Below the pieces are notes generated by a model that saw only the letters and a program-made list of their open reading frames with translations, ran no database searches and was not told the origin of the DNA. Position numbers and translations under genes: made by a program. Below are positions 18,183-26,691 of a stretch of 64,000 bases of DNA, one piece after another. The stretch spans positions 62,001 to 126,000 of the forward strand of contig CANRLR010000002.1 in the NCBI GenBank assembly GCA_947631505.1, read 5' to 3'. How positions within the stretch are numbered: position 1 is the stretch's first letter; every line of letters starts with the position of its first letter. Source of the stretch: an uncultured Lachnospiraceae bacterium. GTDB taxonomy: Bacteria > Bacillota > Clostridia > Lachnospirales > Lachnospiraceae.

Positions 18183-18211
18183 TTGTGACATGTGGATTCT
18201 TTCGGTATAAT
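18183..18211 (+). promoter_or_regulatory. Promoter for the GH13-like gene
   Basis: TTGTGA and TATAAT with a 17-base spacer, 44 bases before the ATG at 18256. It shows that the GH13-like gene can be transcribed independently of the alpha-galactosidase gene. Confidence 0.7.
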
Positions 18212-18255
18212 GAATAGAACAGACAACAATTTGAGAGTGCAGAAGGGATGAAAGA

Positions 18256-20148
18256 ATGGCGATTTCAAATAAAATACAGATAAAGACGAGGGCACACAAT
18301 GTTCAAGGGGACATGTTCTCACTGGGGTTCACTGTGAAGGAGGACAATCAGGTTCAATTTACCGTATGGAAACCAAAGGCTTCCTCATGTCAGCTTCGTT
18401 TATATAAAGAGGGTAAGATATATCACAAATTTACAATGCGTTCCATGGCTGGTTTAGGGATGCAGGACGTTTTCTCCGTTGCTCTAGAGGGAGAGGGCGG
18501 TACGATAAAAACAATTTTGAATGGTATGGATTATGATTTTGTGGCAGATGGTGAAGTTTTTAATGATATTTATGCGAAAGAAATTTCGGGAAGAAATTAT
18601 TTTGGGAAAAAGCATGGCCGGGTTAGAGGGCATCTTGTCTTTGATGATTTCAGCTGGAAAGGTGAAAATTGGCAGAAGTTATCGGTTCACGATATGATAT
18701 TATATCAGTGCCATGTGAGGGGCTTTACGAAACACAGCAGCTCCGGTGTCCATGCACCGGGAACTTTTTGTGGTTTGCAAGAGAAGATTTCCTATTTGAA
18801 AGAGCTTGGTGTTAATACACTTTTGCTTTTGCCGATCTATGATTTTAATGAGTGGATGAAAGACGAGGAAGGAAATGAAATAGGGAAAATTAATTATTGG
18901 GGATATGGCAAAGACGCTTATTATTTTGCTCCGAAGGCAAGTTACGGAAGTGGAAAAACAAGTGTGGTGAAAGAACTGAAAGCACTTGTGAAAGCACTTC
19001 ATCAGAACGGAATGAATTTGATTCTTGATATGTATTTTGTAGGACAGACACCAGAATTTATTTTACAGTGTCTGAGGTATTATGCATTGGAGTTTCATAT
19101 TGATGGGTTTCGATTTAATCAGGACGCGGTGGATGGTGCGTGGCTGCAGAACGATCCGGTTCTGTCTCATGTTAAATTGATCGGGAATCATTGGGGAGAA
19201 CCACCACAGATGGCAGCACAGAGCCGGTTACTTGAAATGAATGATGGTTTCTTGGTAGATGCGAGACGTTTTCTTAAAAGTGATGAGGGGCAGACGGAGA
19301 ATTTTTACCGACGTTTCAAGGAACAGGGAAATGGTGTGGAGAAGATTCATTATATAACGAATAATAATGGCTTTACCCTTCGGGACTTAATATCCTATGA
19401 TATTAAGCACAATGAAGAAAACGGAGAGAGAAATCAAGACGGAACAGAGTATAATTATAGCTGGAACTGCGGAGCAGAGGGGCCGAGCAGAAGGAAAGCG
19501 GTTCTAAAAATGCGGGAAAAACAGGAAAAAAATGCATTTGTTATGCTGTTATTGGGAATGGCAGCACCAATGCTTTTGGCCGGAGATGAGTTCGGAAATT
19601 CCCAAAAGGGAAATAATAATGCATATTGTCAGGATAATCTGACGACATGGCTTGACTGGAGGCTGCTTGAAAAGAATGAAAAAACGTTCCGATTTGCCAA
19701 AAAGCTGATTGCTTTTCGGAAAAAGCACCCATTGTATCATCAGGAAAAAAAGCTTACCGGAATGGATGGCAAAGGATTAGGAGCACCAGATGTATCCTGT
19801 CATGGAAGAGAACCATGGATTTACGATTTTTCTTATTATAGCAGGGAACTTGGAATTATGTATTATGGGGGATACTACAATGGTAGAAGTTTGTATTTTG
19901 CGTTCAATTTTCATTGGGATAGCCATGAATTTTACTTGCCGGATGTTTCAGAAAGTAAGAATTGGAAGGTCATTCTGAATACGGCAGGAGAACAAGAGGA
20001 TGAAGTAGCAGCAGGGTTTTATCGGATGGCACCGCGTTCCATTGCCGTTCTGGAAAATGTAAGAGAAGAGAAAAAGGAGATACCTGCTCATCCGAGGGGA
20101 AAAAGGATAAGAAAGTATCTCCCAGAACGTTATAAACAAATTACTTGA
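18256..20148 (+). CDS. GH13 debranching-enzyme-like protein with all catalytic residues replaced (pseudoenzyme)
   Basis: A 630-residue protein with the layout of isoamylase/GlgX: an N-terminal CBM48-like domain (VQFTVWKPKASSCQLRLY), then a GH13 barrel (HDMILYQCHVRGFTKHSSSGV, GTFCGLQEKISYLKELGVNT, INYWGYGKDAYYFAPKASYG) and a C-terminal domain. The four catalytic regions are recognisable but changed: region I is LDMYFVG instead of DVVYNH; region II is GFRFN (Asn288 where the nucleophile Asp belongs); region III is KLIGNHWGE (Asn311 where the acid/base Glu of IAEPW belongs); region IV is TNNNGFTLRDL (Asn371 for the Asp of AHDGFTL). The frame is intact and the rest is well conserved, so it is unlikely to be a decaying gene. 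Starch or glycogen binding, or regulation, is more likely than hydrolysis. Confidence 0.85.
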   Translation: MAISNKIQIKTRAHNVQGDMFSLGFTVKEDNQVQFTVWKPKASSCQLRLYKEGKIYHKFTMRSMAGLGMQDVFSVALEGEGGTIKTILNGMDYDFVADGEVFNDIYAKEISGRNYFGKKHGRVRGHLVFDDFSWKGENWQKLSVHDMILYQCHVRGFTKHSSSGVHAPGTFCGLQEKISYLKELGVNTLLLLPIYDFNEWMKDEEGNEIGKINYWGYGKDAYYFAPKASYGSGKTSVVKELKALVKALHQNGMNLILDMYFVGQTPEFILQCLRYYALEFHIDGFRFNQDAVDGAWLQNDPVLSHVKLIGNHWGEPPQMAAQSRLLEMNDGFLVDARRFLKSDEGQTENFYRRFKEQGNGVEKIHYITNNNGFTLRDLISYDIKHNEENGERNQDGTEYNYSWNCGAEGPSRRKAVLKMREKQEKNAFVMLLLGMAAPMLLAGDEFGNSQKGNNNAYCQDNLTTWLDWRLLEKNEKTFRFAKKLIAFRKKHPLYHQEKKLTGMDGKGLGAPDVSCHGREPWIYDFSYYSRELGIMYYGGYYNGRSLYFAFNFHWDSHEFYLPDVSESKNWKVILNTAGEQEDEVAAGFYRMAPRSIAVLENVREEKKEIPAHPRGKRIRKYLPERYKQIT

Positions 20149-20164
20149 AGGATTGTATTATAAC

Positions 20165-20356
20165 TTAAAAATCGTGGTTTTCCACAATTGGATCAAACAA
20201 ATCCAAACAACAGTGTTTGTCCGAAGTAAAGTGTTTGCATGTAACACAGGATACATCCACATCACCGGATTTGTTTGTGCATGAGCAGCAGTCTTTTACG
20301 GCGTATGCACTACAATGTTTTGCTACATTGCGATAAGTTTGTTCATCTGCACGCAT
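20165..20356 (-). CDS. DUF1540-type small cysteine-rich protein
   Basis: A 63-residue protein with CSAYAVKDCCSCTNKSGDVDVSCVTCKHFTSDKHCC, a cysteine pattern characteristic of DUF1540 proteins in Clostridia (a possible metal-binding or disulfide-rich domain). The start is chosen at MRADEQTY because GGAGGT lies seven bases upstream; a longer frame has no ribosome site. Function is unknown. It converges with the GH13-like gene. Confidence 0.8.
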   Translation of the reverse strand: MRADEQTYRNVAKHCSAYAVKDCCSCTNKSGDVDVSCVTCKHFTSDKHCCLDLFDPIVENHDF

Positions 20357-20440
20357 GATTGACCTCCATTCTGCCATAAAAACGGCAATTCAATTAATGT
20401 TACTGTGTTAGTATCTGCAGTCAGGAGGAATTTATACACA

Positions 20441-20890
20441 ATGATTGTCTTAAAGATTGAGTCAGTAAAAGAATTTATGTCCTGTCTTTTTAGTGGGGAT
20501 ATGTTTGATAAATTTCATATAAGAAATTGTGAGGTAACTACTTTTACAACCTTTCAATGTGACGGTAAGCGGAAGAAAGAGTGGTATGATACCGATGAGC
20601 TGCCGGAAGACAAAAGCGGACTTCTTTTTTGGCAGGAAATGAAACCGGTTATTTTCTCCTTTATCAAAGGGAAAAAGAAACCATTAAAAATGAATCTGGA
20701 TTTTTGTCACTATATGACAAATGGAGATATCGGTTCTTTACGGGTACAGTTTGAAAGGGATCAGCTGCTGATCTTTACCGGATATATGCAGAAAGATTTT
20801 TCGATGGATAAGCAGAAGCTGTTTCTTTGGGATGAAAATTGCCGTTCTTTTATACAGAAAAACAAGATTGTTAGCACTCAGCTTGATTGA
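20441..20890 (+). CDS. DUF5721 family protein, function unknown
   Basis: A 149-residue protein resembling the DUF5721 family of Lachnospiraceae (MIVLKIESVKEFMSCLFSGDMFDKFHI...). No membrane segment or catalytic motif is visible; it looks like a small mixed alpha/beta cytosolic protein. AGGAGG precedes the start at a rather long 12-base spacing. Its 3' end contains the CIRCE operator of the downstream htpG gene: the stop codon TGA lies inside the operator. That arrangement ties its last codons to a regulatory site. Confidence 0.7.
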   Translation: MIVLKIESVKEFMSCLFSGDMFDKFHIRNCEVTTFTTFQCDGKRKKEWYDTDELPEDKSGLLFWQEMKPVIFSFIKGKKKPLKMNLDFCHYMTNGDIGSLRVQFERDQLLIFTGYMQKDFSMDKQKLFLWDENCRSFIQKNKIVSTQLD

Positions 20891-20897
20891 GTGCTAA
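20871..20897. promoter_or_regulatory. CIRCE operator (HrcA binding site) upstream of htpG
   Basis: TTAGCACTC, nine bases, then GAGTGCTAA: a perfect 9-N9-9 CIRCE inverted repeat. It is seven bases upstream of a consensus -35 box, so HrcA bound here could block RNA polymerase. It overlaps the last codons of the preceding gene. Confidence 0.95.
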
Positions 20898-20904
20898 ATT
20901 TTTC

Positions 20905-20933
20905 TTGACATTCCTGTTCCTTCGTATTATGAT
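20905..20933 (+). promoter_or_regulatory. htpG promoter
   Basis: A perfect TTGACA, 17-base spacer and TATGAT, 77 bases before the htpG start codon and just downstream of the CIRCE element. Confidence 0.88.
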
Positions 20934-21009
20934 ATCTTTTGTAGAACAAATTGAAAACTTGGTATTCAATAATTCTGAATGCCCAATTATAAAAATGGAG
21001 GTATCTATC

Positions 21010-23043
21010 ATGACAAGTGAACAGGGAAATTTAGCGATTAATTCAGAGAACATATTTCCGATTATCAAGAAATGGTTATATTCAGACCATGATATTTTTA
21101 TTCGTGAGGTTGTCAGCAATGGCTGTGATGCCATAACGAAATTAAAGAAACTTTCTTTGATTGGTGAAGCGGATCTGGCAGAGGATTATAGGGCAAAAAT
21201 AGAGGTAGAAGTAAATCCGGAAGAGAAAACCATTACGTTCCGTGATAATGGTCTTGGTATGACTGCAGAGGAAGTAAAGGAATATATTAATCAGATCGCA
21301 TTTTCCGGTGCGGCTGATTTTCTTGAAAAATACAAGGATAAAGCAAATGATGAACAGATTATCGGACATTTTGGATTAGGCTTTTATTCTGTATTTATGG
21401 TTTCAGATTCGGCAGAAATTAATACGCTTTCTTATAAGCAGGGAGCAGAGCCGGTACATTGGGAGTCCGATGGTGGATTGACTTTTGAAATGGGACCTTG
21501 TGACAAAGCTGCGGTCGGAACAGAAATTATTCTTCATTTGAATGAGGACAGTTATGAATTTGCGAATGAATACAGGGTTCGTGAGGTATTAGACAAATAC
21601 TGTTCTTTTATGCCGGTAGAGATTTTCCTGACAAAGGTAAATGCCGAACCGGAATATGAAACAATTCCAAGTGAAGAAGTGACAGAGAAAGATACGGTCA
21701 TTGAAGAAATTGTAGAAGAGGATAAGACTTCGGAGGAAAGTGACGAGAAAAAAGAGCCGGTGAAAAAGACGAAGATTCTGAAACGTCCGGTTTCCATCAG
21801 TGATACGACCCCGCTTTGGACAAAGCATCCGAATGAGTGCTCTGAAGAAGAGTATAAAACATTCTACCGCAAAGTGTTCAATGATTACAAGGAGCCATTG
21901 TTCTGGATTCATTTGAATATGGACTACCCGTTTAATTTAAAGGGAATCCTTTATTTCCCAAGAGTGAATCTTGAGTATGAAAATGTAGAGGGAATTATTA
22001 AACTTTACAATAATCAGGTGTTTATTGCGGATAATATCAAAGAAGTCATACCAGAATTCCTGATGCTGTTAAAGGGAGTCATTGATTGTCCGGATCTACC
22101 GTTGAATGTAAGCCGTAGTGCTTTGCAGAACGACGGCTTTGTAAAGAAGATTTCTGATTATATTACAAAGAAGGTGGCAGATAAACTTACCGGAATGTGT
22201 AAAACAGACCGTGAGAACTACGAAAAGTATTGGGATGATATTAGCCCGTTCATTAAGTTCGGCTGCTTAAAGGATGAGAAATTCAAGGAGAAAATGAAAG
22301 ATTATATTCTCTTTAAGGATCTGGATGAGAAATATAGTACACTTTCTGAGTATCTGGAAACATTACCGGAACCTGTTGTTGAGGCAGAAGTAGTGGAGCC
22401 GGGAGAAGAAGAAAGTGAACCACAAGAAGCAGAAACTCCGAAAAAGACCGTTTATTATGTGACGGATCTACAACAGCAGAGCCAATATATCAAGATGTTC
22501 CGTGAGCAGGAAATGAATGCCGTTGTCTTGCTTCATAATATTGACCAGCCATTTGTGTCAGCATTGGAGGCAGGAGATGATGCGGTGAAATTCCAGCGTA
22601 TTGATGCGGATCTGACAGAGGCTTTCAAAGAAGAAGGCGATGAGGATAAATTAAAGGCTGACACAGAAACGCTGAAGAAATTGTTCCAAAAAGCGACCGG
22701 AAAAGAACAGCTTGAAGTAAAAGTAGAAAAACTGAAAAATGATAAAGTATCTTCCATGATTACCCTTTCCGAGGAAAGCAGAAGAATGCAGGATATGATG
22801 AAGATGTATTCCATGAACGGCATGGGCGGTATGGATATGTCAGATATGGGGCAGACTCTGGTATTGAACGTCAACAATGCATTGGTGCAGTATGTATTAG
22901 AGCATACGGACGGAGAGAATACGGAAATGTTCTGTAAACAGCTGTATGATCTTGCCTTAATCAGCCATCAGCCATTGGAGGCAGATAAGATGACCGAGTT
23001 TATTGAAAGAAGTAATGAGATTATGATGCTGTTAGCAAAATAA
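21010..23043 (+). CDS. htpG: HtpG, Hsp90-family chaperone
   Basis: A 677-residue Hsp90. The GHKL ATPase N-domain is clear: FIREVVSNGCDAITKLKK (the catalytic Glu and Mg-binding Asn region), FRDNGLGMTAEEV (DxGxG) and IGHFGLGFYSVFMVSD (GxxGxG lid). The middle domain carries GILYFPR and the NVSRSALQND motif (LNVSRSxLQ), and the C-terminal dimerisation domain ends in a Met-rich stretch (MKMYSMNGMGGMDMSDMGQ). Two acidic insertions are present, about residues 219-257 and 457-485. The start is placed at MTSEQGNLAINSENIF because GGAGG lies eight bases upstream. Transcription is predicted to be HrcA-controlled through CIRCE, whereas Bacillus subtilis htpG is not in the HrcA regulon. Confidence 0.95.
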   Translation: MTSEQGNLAINSENIFPIIKKWLYSDHDIFIREVVSNGCDAITKLKKLSLIGEADLAEDYRAKIEVEVNPEEKTITFRDNGLGMTAEEVKEYINQIAFSGAADFLEKYKDKANDEQIIGHFGLGFYSVFMVSDSAEINTLSYKQGAEPVHWESDGGLTFEMGPCDKAAVGTEIILHLNEDSYEFANEYRVREVLDKYCSFMPVEIFLTKVNAEPEYETIPSEEVTEKDTVIEEIVEEDKTSEESDEKKEPVKKTKILKRPVSISDTTPLWTKHPNECSEEEYKTFYRKVFNDYKEPLFWIHLNMDYPFNLKGILYFPRVNLEYENVEGIIKLYNNQVFIADNIKEVIPEFLMLLKGVIDCPDLPLNVSRSALQNDGFVKKISDYITKKVADKLTGMCKTDRENYEKYWDDISPFIKFGCLKDEKFKEKMKDYILFKDLDEKYSTLSEYLETLPEPVVEAEVVEPGEEESEPQEAETPKKTVYYVTDLQQQSQYIKMFREQEMNAVVLLHNIDQPFVSALEAGDDAVKFQRIDADLTEAFKEEGDEDKLKADTETLKKLFQKATGKEQLEVKVEKLKNDKVSSMITLSEESRRMQDMMKMYSMNGMGGMDMSDMGQTLVLNVNNALVQYVLEHTDGENTEMFCKQLYDLALISHQPLEADKMTEFIERSNEIMMLLAK

Positions 23044-23070
23044 AGTAAATGTTCCTGACTTTTAAAATAA

Positions 23071-23115
23071 AAACTCCTGACGGATTTGAATAAGAGAATC
23101 CGTCAGGAGTTTTTG
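23071..23115 (+). terminator. Intrinsic terminator after htpG
   Basis: ACTCCTGACGGATT (23073-23086) pairs perfectly with AATCCGTCAGGAGT (23097-23110), a 14-bp stem followed by TTTTT. It also has an A-run on the left, so it may act on transcripts from the convergent tRNA gene as well. Confidence 0.92.
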
Positions 23116-23126
23116 TAATGATAAAA

Positions 23127-23199
23127 AGCTTCGAAAGGGACTTGAACCCTCGACCCCTTCATTACGAGTGAAGTGCTCTACCGACTGAGCTATCGAAGC
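23127..23199 (-). tRNA. tRNA-Thr (anticodon CGU)
   Basis: On the minus strand the sequence folds into a complete cloverleaf: 7-bp acceptor GCTTCGA/TCGAAGC, D-arm GCTC/GAGC, anticodon stem CTTCA/TGAAG with loop CTCGTAA (anticodon CGT), and T-arm GAGGG TTCAAGT CCCTT. The discriminator base is T. CCA is not encoded. It reads ACG threonine codons. Confidence 0.95.
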
Positions 23200-23225
23200 T
23201 TATGGTTCTGTAACCAACAAATACT

Positions 23226-23254
23226 ATAATACACAATTTAAAAAATATTGTCAA
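23226..23254 (-). promoter_or_regulatory. tRNA-Thr promoter
   Basis: On the minus strand TTGACA (23254-23249), a 17-base spacer and TATTAT (23231-23226), about 27 bases upstream of the mature tRNA 5' end. Confidence 0.85.
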
Positions 23255-23381
23255 TAAAAAAGTGAAAGAATTAATTTCGCTGTAAGCATTTTCACAGAGG
23301 GCGGGGCACAGACAGTGCCTTCTTCGATCCTGTTACCGCGTATTTAATTCTTCTATGCATACAGCCTTGACAGCCCGAAAA

Positions 23382-23410
23382 TTGACATCTATACAGTTTT
23401 TGATTATAAT
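23382..23410 (+). promoter_or_regulatory. Consensus promoter for the ABC-class ATPase gene
   Basis: TTGACA, 17 bases, TATAAT: a perfect housekeeping promoter 45 bases before the ATG at 23455. Confidence 0.88.
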
Positions 23411-23454
23411 TGATATAGAGGAAAAAACGATAGAGGCAGGAAATAGGAGAATGT

Positions 23455-25170
23455 ATGAATACAAATCAGGAATTACGTCAGCTGCTCAGTCAGATTGACC
23501 GGAAAAGCTATCCGGCATATAAACAGCTGAAAGGTGTGTACCGCTTTGACGGTTATTTTCTAAATATTGTGCATGTACAGGGAGATCCCTTTGCGTCACC
23601 ATCTAAAGTAAACATTCAGGTGCCGGGGAGCCGGTCAGGGCTGGATGAATTACAGATGTATTATAATACCGAAGAGAAAAAGGTGGCACTGGAGGATTAT
23701 CTGCTGCGGGAGTTTGGGAAAAAATTACAGCAATTTTCTTTTCAGGCAAAGGGTTCAGGAAAATCCGGCATACTGTCAATCAGCCGTCCGGGGCAGGAGG
23801 TTCTTACACGGACAGCATGTGAACTGGAGAAAAAGAGCGGAAAATTGACGCTTCGTCTGGAGGTTGGATTTCCTGCCAATGGGCGGACAGTCAATAGCAG
23901 GGAACTGGAAAAAATTTTCTTTGATTTCCTTCCCGTATGTGTGCGGGAAGTGCTGTATGCCTCTTCGCTGGACAAAAGGAAAATTCAACAGGTTACGGAG
24001 CTGGCAGAAGATCAGACATTTGTTCGTCAGGAACTCAAAAAAAGAGATTTGGTGGCATTTGTGGCAAATGGTTCTATTTTGCCGAGAGAATCCGGTGTCA
24101 GTAAAAAGCCGATGAAACAGGCAGTGCCTTTTCAATCCCCAAAGGAAATGGAAATTTCTTTGGAATTACCGCATCATGGGGAAATAAGCGGAATGGCAGT
24201 GCCAAAGGGAATCACTATGATCGTAGGCGGCGGCTATCACGGAAAATCAACACTTTTAAAAGCTCTAGAGCTTGGTGTATATAATCATGTGGCAGGAGAT
24301 GGCAGGGAATTTGTCATTACGGATGACTCGGCGATGAAAATCCGGGCAGAAGATGGACGCAGTGTGAAACAGGTAGATATTTCCCTCTTTATTAACAACC
24401 TGCCGGATGGGAAAGATACCACACATTTTTCGACAGAAGATGCCAGTGGTTCCACCTCTCAGGCTGCCAATGTAATTGAGGCAATGGAGTCAGGAAGTCA
24501 GGTGCTTCTTATGGATGAAGATACCAGTGCAACGAATTTTATGATTCGGGATGAATTAATGCAGCGTGTTGTCAGTCAGGAGGTAGAACCGATTACACCA
24601 TTTACCATGCGGGTAAAGGAATTGTATGAGGAATACGGGGTTTCTACGATATTGGTTGCCGGCAGCTCCGGCAGTTATTTTCATGTAGCGGATCATGTGA
24701 TTCAGATGAATCAGTATGAGCCTTTTGAAATTACCGCTCTTGCAAGAGAGGCGGTGAAAGATTTTCCACTGCCTGAACAGCAGGCCCCGCAGATTTCTGA
24801 ACCGGATTATATACGGGTATTCCGGCAAGATAGAAAGTTTGCGGCAGATGGCAGAGTGAAAATGAAAACACAGGGGCTGGATGGTATTCAGATGAATAAA
24901 GATTATATTGATCTGCGTTATGTGGAACAGCTTGCGGATTCAGAACAGCTGACAGCGCTCGCCCAGTTGATGAAATTTATGAAGAAACAGGGCATTGACG
25001 GAAGAAGAACTCTCCGTCAAGTGGTGGAGTATACGTGGAAAGCATGGCAGGATAATGGATGGGAGGCTGTCTGTGGCACTGCCCAGATTCCGGGAAATCT
25101 TTCGATGCCGAGGAAACAAGAGATTTTTGCCTGTGCAGACCGCTGGCGGAATTTGGAGACAAAGTCCTAA
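23455..25170 (+). CDS. Predicted ATPase of the ABC class (PF09818-type)
   Basis: A 571-residue soluble protein matching the family of predicted ABC-class ATPases found across Firmicutes and other phyla. Motifs: GMAVPKGITMIVGGGYHGKSTLLKALELGVYNH (Walker A GGGYHGKST at about 259-267), FSTEDASGSTSQAANVIEAME (the family's substitute for the LSGGQ signature), VLLMDEDTSATNFMIRD (Walker B) and TILVAGSSGSYFHVADHVIQM (the switch region). There are no membrane helices and no partner permease. Biological function is not established for this family. It has its own promoter and stands alone between tRNA-Thr and the fatty-acid cluster. Confidence 0.88.
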   Translation: MNTNQELRQLLSQIDRKSYPAYKQLKGVYRFDGYFLNIVHVQGDPFASPSKVNIQVPGSRSGLDELQMYYNTEEKKVALEDYLLREFGKKLQQFSFQAKGSGKSGILSISRPGQEVLTRTACELEKKSGKLTLRLEVGFPANGRTVNSRELEKIFFDFLPVCVREVLYASSLDKRKIQQVTELAEDQTFVRQELKKRDLVAFVANGSILPRESGVSKKPMKQAVPFQSPKEMEISLELPHHGEISGMAVPKGITMIVGGGYHGKSTLLKALELGVYNHVAGDGREFVITDDSAMKIRAEDGRSVKQVDISLFINNLPDGKDTTHFSTEDASGSTSQAANVIEAMESGSQVLLMDEDTSATNFMIRDELMQRVVSQEVEPITPFTMRVKELYEEYGVSTILVAGSSGSYFHVADHVIQMNQYEPFEITALAREAVKDFPLPEQQAPQISEPDYIRVFRQDRKFAADGRVKMKTQGLDGIQMNKDYIDLRYVEQLADSEQLTALAQLMKFMKKQGIDGRRTLRQVVEYTWKAWQDNGWEAVCGTAQIPGNLSMPRKQEIFACADRWRNLETKS

Positions 25171-25224
25171 AAATAGGGCTTTGATTTATGAATTCAGGGA
25201 TTATGAAGCGGGAGAACCCAATGC

Positions 25225-25253
25225 TTGACAAATGATATAGAATAGGATAAAAT
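25225..25253 (+). promoter_or_regulatory. acpP promoter
   Basis: TTGACA, 17 bases, TAAAAT, with a leader of about 80 bases before acpP. No FapR- or FabT-type palindrome is obvious in the leader. Confidence 0.8.
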
Positions 25254-25337
25254 ACAGTTAGTTCAAAGAGTTTTGAATATTTTAGTGCTGTTTTTGAGCG
25301 GTGCTGAATAATAAAAGAAAAAAGGAGAAATAGTATT

Positions 25338-25568
25338 ATGTTAGAAAAAATGCAGGAACTTATTGCGGATCAGTTGAGCGTTGACGCAGACAGCGTTACA
25401 GAGGCTTCCTCTTTCAAAGACGATTTGGGAGCAGATTCTCTTGACCTCTATGAGTTAATCATGGCACTCGAGGAAGAGTATGATGTAGAGATTCCTACAG
25501 ATGACCTTGAGAGTATCAATACTGTTGGTGACGTAATTAATTTCTTAAAGAGCAAAGGTGTAGAATAA
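25338..25568 (+). CDS. acpP: Acyl carrier protein
   Basis: A 76-residue acidic four-helix protein: MLEKMQELIADQLSVDADSV with the phosphopantetheine attachment motif DDLGADSLDLYELIMALEEEYD (the Ser of DSL carries the prosthetic group). It supplies acyl chains to the FabD, FabG, FabF and FabZ enzymes encoded just downstream. AAAGGAG precedes the start. Confidence 0.97.
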   Translation: MLEKMQELIADQLSVDADSVTEASSFKDDLGADSLDLYELIMALEEEYDVEIPTDDLESINTVGDVINFLKSKGVE

Positions 25569-25607
25569 TCACGGATTGCAGCACATAAGAGTCTGATAAC
25601 AGACCTA

Positions 25608-25660
25608 CAATTAACACCAAGAAAGGCAAGATAGAGAGTGCCTTATCTTGGTGTTAATTG
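25608..25660 (+). terminator. Long hairpin between acpP and fabD (terminator or attenuator)
   Basis: A 15-bp arm CAATTAACACCAAGA is matched by TCTTGGTGTTAATTG, with an inner 6-bp AAGGCA/TGCCTT extension after a one-base bulge. The downstream sequence TTATGTAAGC lacks a real T-run, so this may be a partial terminator, an mRNA-stability element or a processing site that lets acpP be expressed above fabD. Confidence 0.6.
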
Positions 25661-25756
25661 TTATGTAAGCACAAAGAGTTTTAAAAACTACATTAAGAAG
25701 TTTTTGTTACAGAACACCATGAATGCAGGCGTAAACGCTTCGGATTGGAGGAAAAA

Positions 25757-26689
25757 ATGAGTAAAATTGCATTTGTATTCCCGGGACAGGGAGCACAGGC
25801 GGTAGGAATGGGAAAAGATGTATATGATAATTCAGAACGGGCAAAAGAAGTATTTGACAAAGCGAGTGAGGCAGTCGGATTAGACTTGAAAGCTCTTTGT
25901 TTTGAGGAAAATGAGAATATCAATATTACAGAATATACACAGGTATGCCTTCTTACGACAAGTGTAGCTATTATGGAAGAGCTTCTCTCCAGAGGAATTA
26001 AGCCGGATGTGGCAGCAGGTCTCAGTTTAGGAGAATATTGTGCTTTAGTGGCAGCGGGTTCAATGAATTATATTGATGCGGCAAAAGCGGTTCGCAAAAG
26101 AGGGATTTTTATGCAGGAGGAAGTACCGGCAGGAGAAGGCGGAATGGCTGCTATTTTGGGAATGGATGCAGCAGTGATTGATGCCAATATCAAACAATTT
26201 GACAAAGTTCAGGTGGCAAATTACAACTGTCCGGGACAGATTGTTATTTCCGGTGAAACAGAGCAGGTAAAACAGGCAGCAGAACAGTTAAAAGAAGCAG
26301 GAGCGAAGAGAGCTGTTCTTTTGAATGTAAGCGGTCCGTTCCACTCTCGTCTGTTAACAGGAGCGGGAACAAAATTAAAAGCGGTCTTAGATGAATTGAC
26401 CATTGCGAAACCGGAAATTCCCTATGTGGCAAATGTCAATGCATCTTACATAACAGAACAGGAAGAAATTGAGCCGTTATTGGTACAGCAGGTAAGCAAT
26501 TCCGTCCGCTGGCAGCAGTCGGTAGAAGCCATGGCAGCAGATGGTGTGGATACTTTTATTGAAATTGGGCCGGGAAGAACACTTGCCGGATTTAATAAGA
26601 AAATCGGAAAAGCAATTGGAAAAGAGTTGACAACTTATACAGTAGGAACAATGGAAGACATTGAAAATGTAGTGAAAGAAGTGAGGTAA
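25757..26689 (+). CDS. fabD: Malonyl-CoA:ACP transacylase
   Basis: A 310-residue FabD: IAFVFPGQGAQAVGMGKD at the N-terminus, and the nucleophile elbow AGLSLGEYCAL with Ser90, in which the usual GHSLGE reads GLSLGE. The C-terminal FIEIGPGRTLAGFNKKI is the family signature. It loads malonate onto ACP for chain elongation. GGAGG precedes the start. The gene lies about 190 bases after acpP and two bases before fabG. Confidence 0.96.
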   Translation: MSKIAFVFPGQGAQAVGMGKDVYDNSERAKEVFDKASEAVGLDLKALCFEENENINITEYTQVCLLTTSVAIMEELLSRGIKPDVAAGLSLGEYCALVAAGSMNYIDAAKAVRKRGIFMQEEVPAGEGGMAAILGMDAAVIDANIKQFDKVQVANYNCPGQIVISGETEQVKQAAEQLKEAGAKRAVLLNVSGPFHSRLLTGAGTKLKAVLDELTIAKPEIPYVANVNASYITEQEEIEPLLVQQVSNSVRWQQSVEAMAADGVDTFIEIGPGRTLAGFNKKIGKAIGKELTTYTVGTMEDIENVVKEVR

Positions 26690-26691
26690 AT

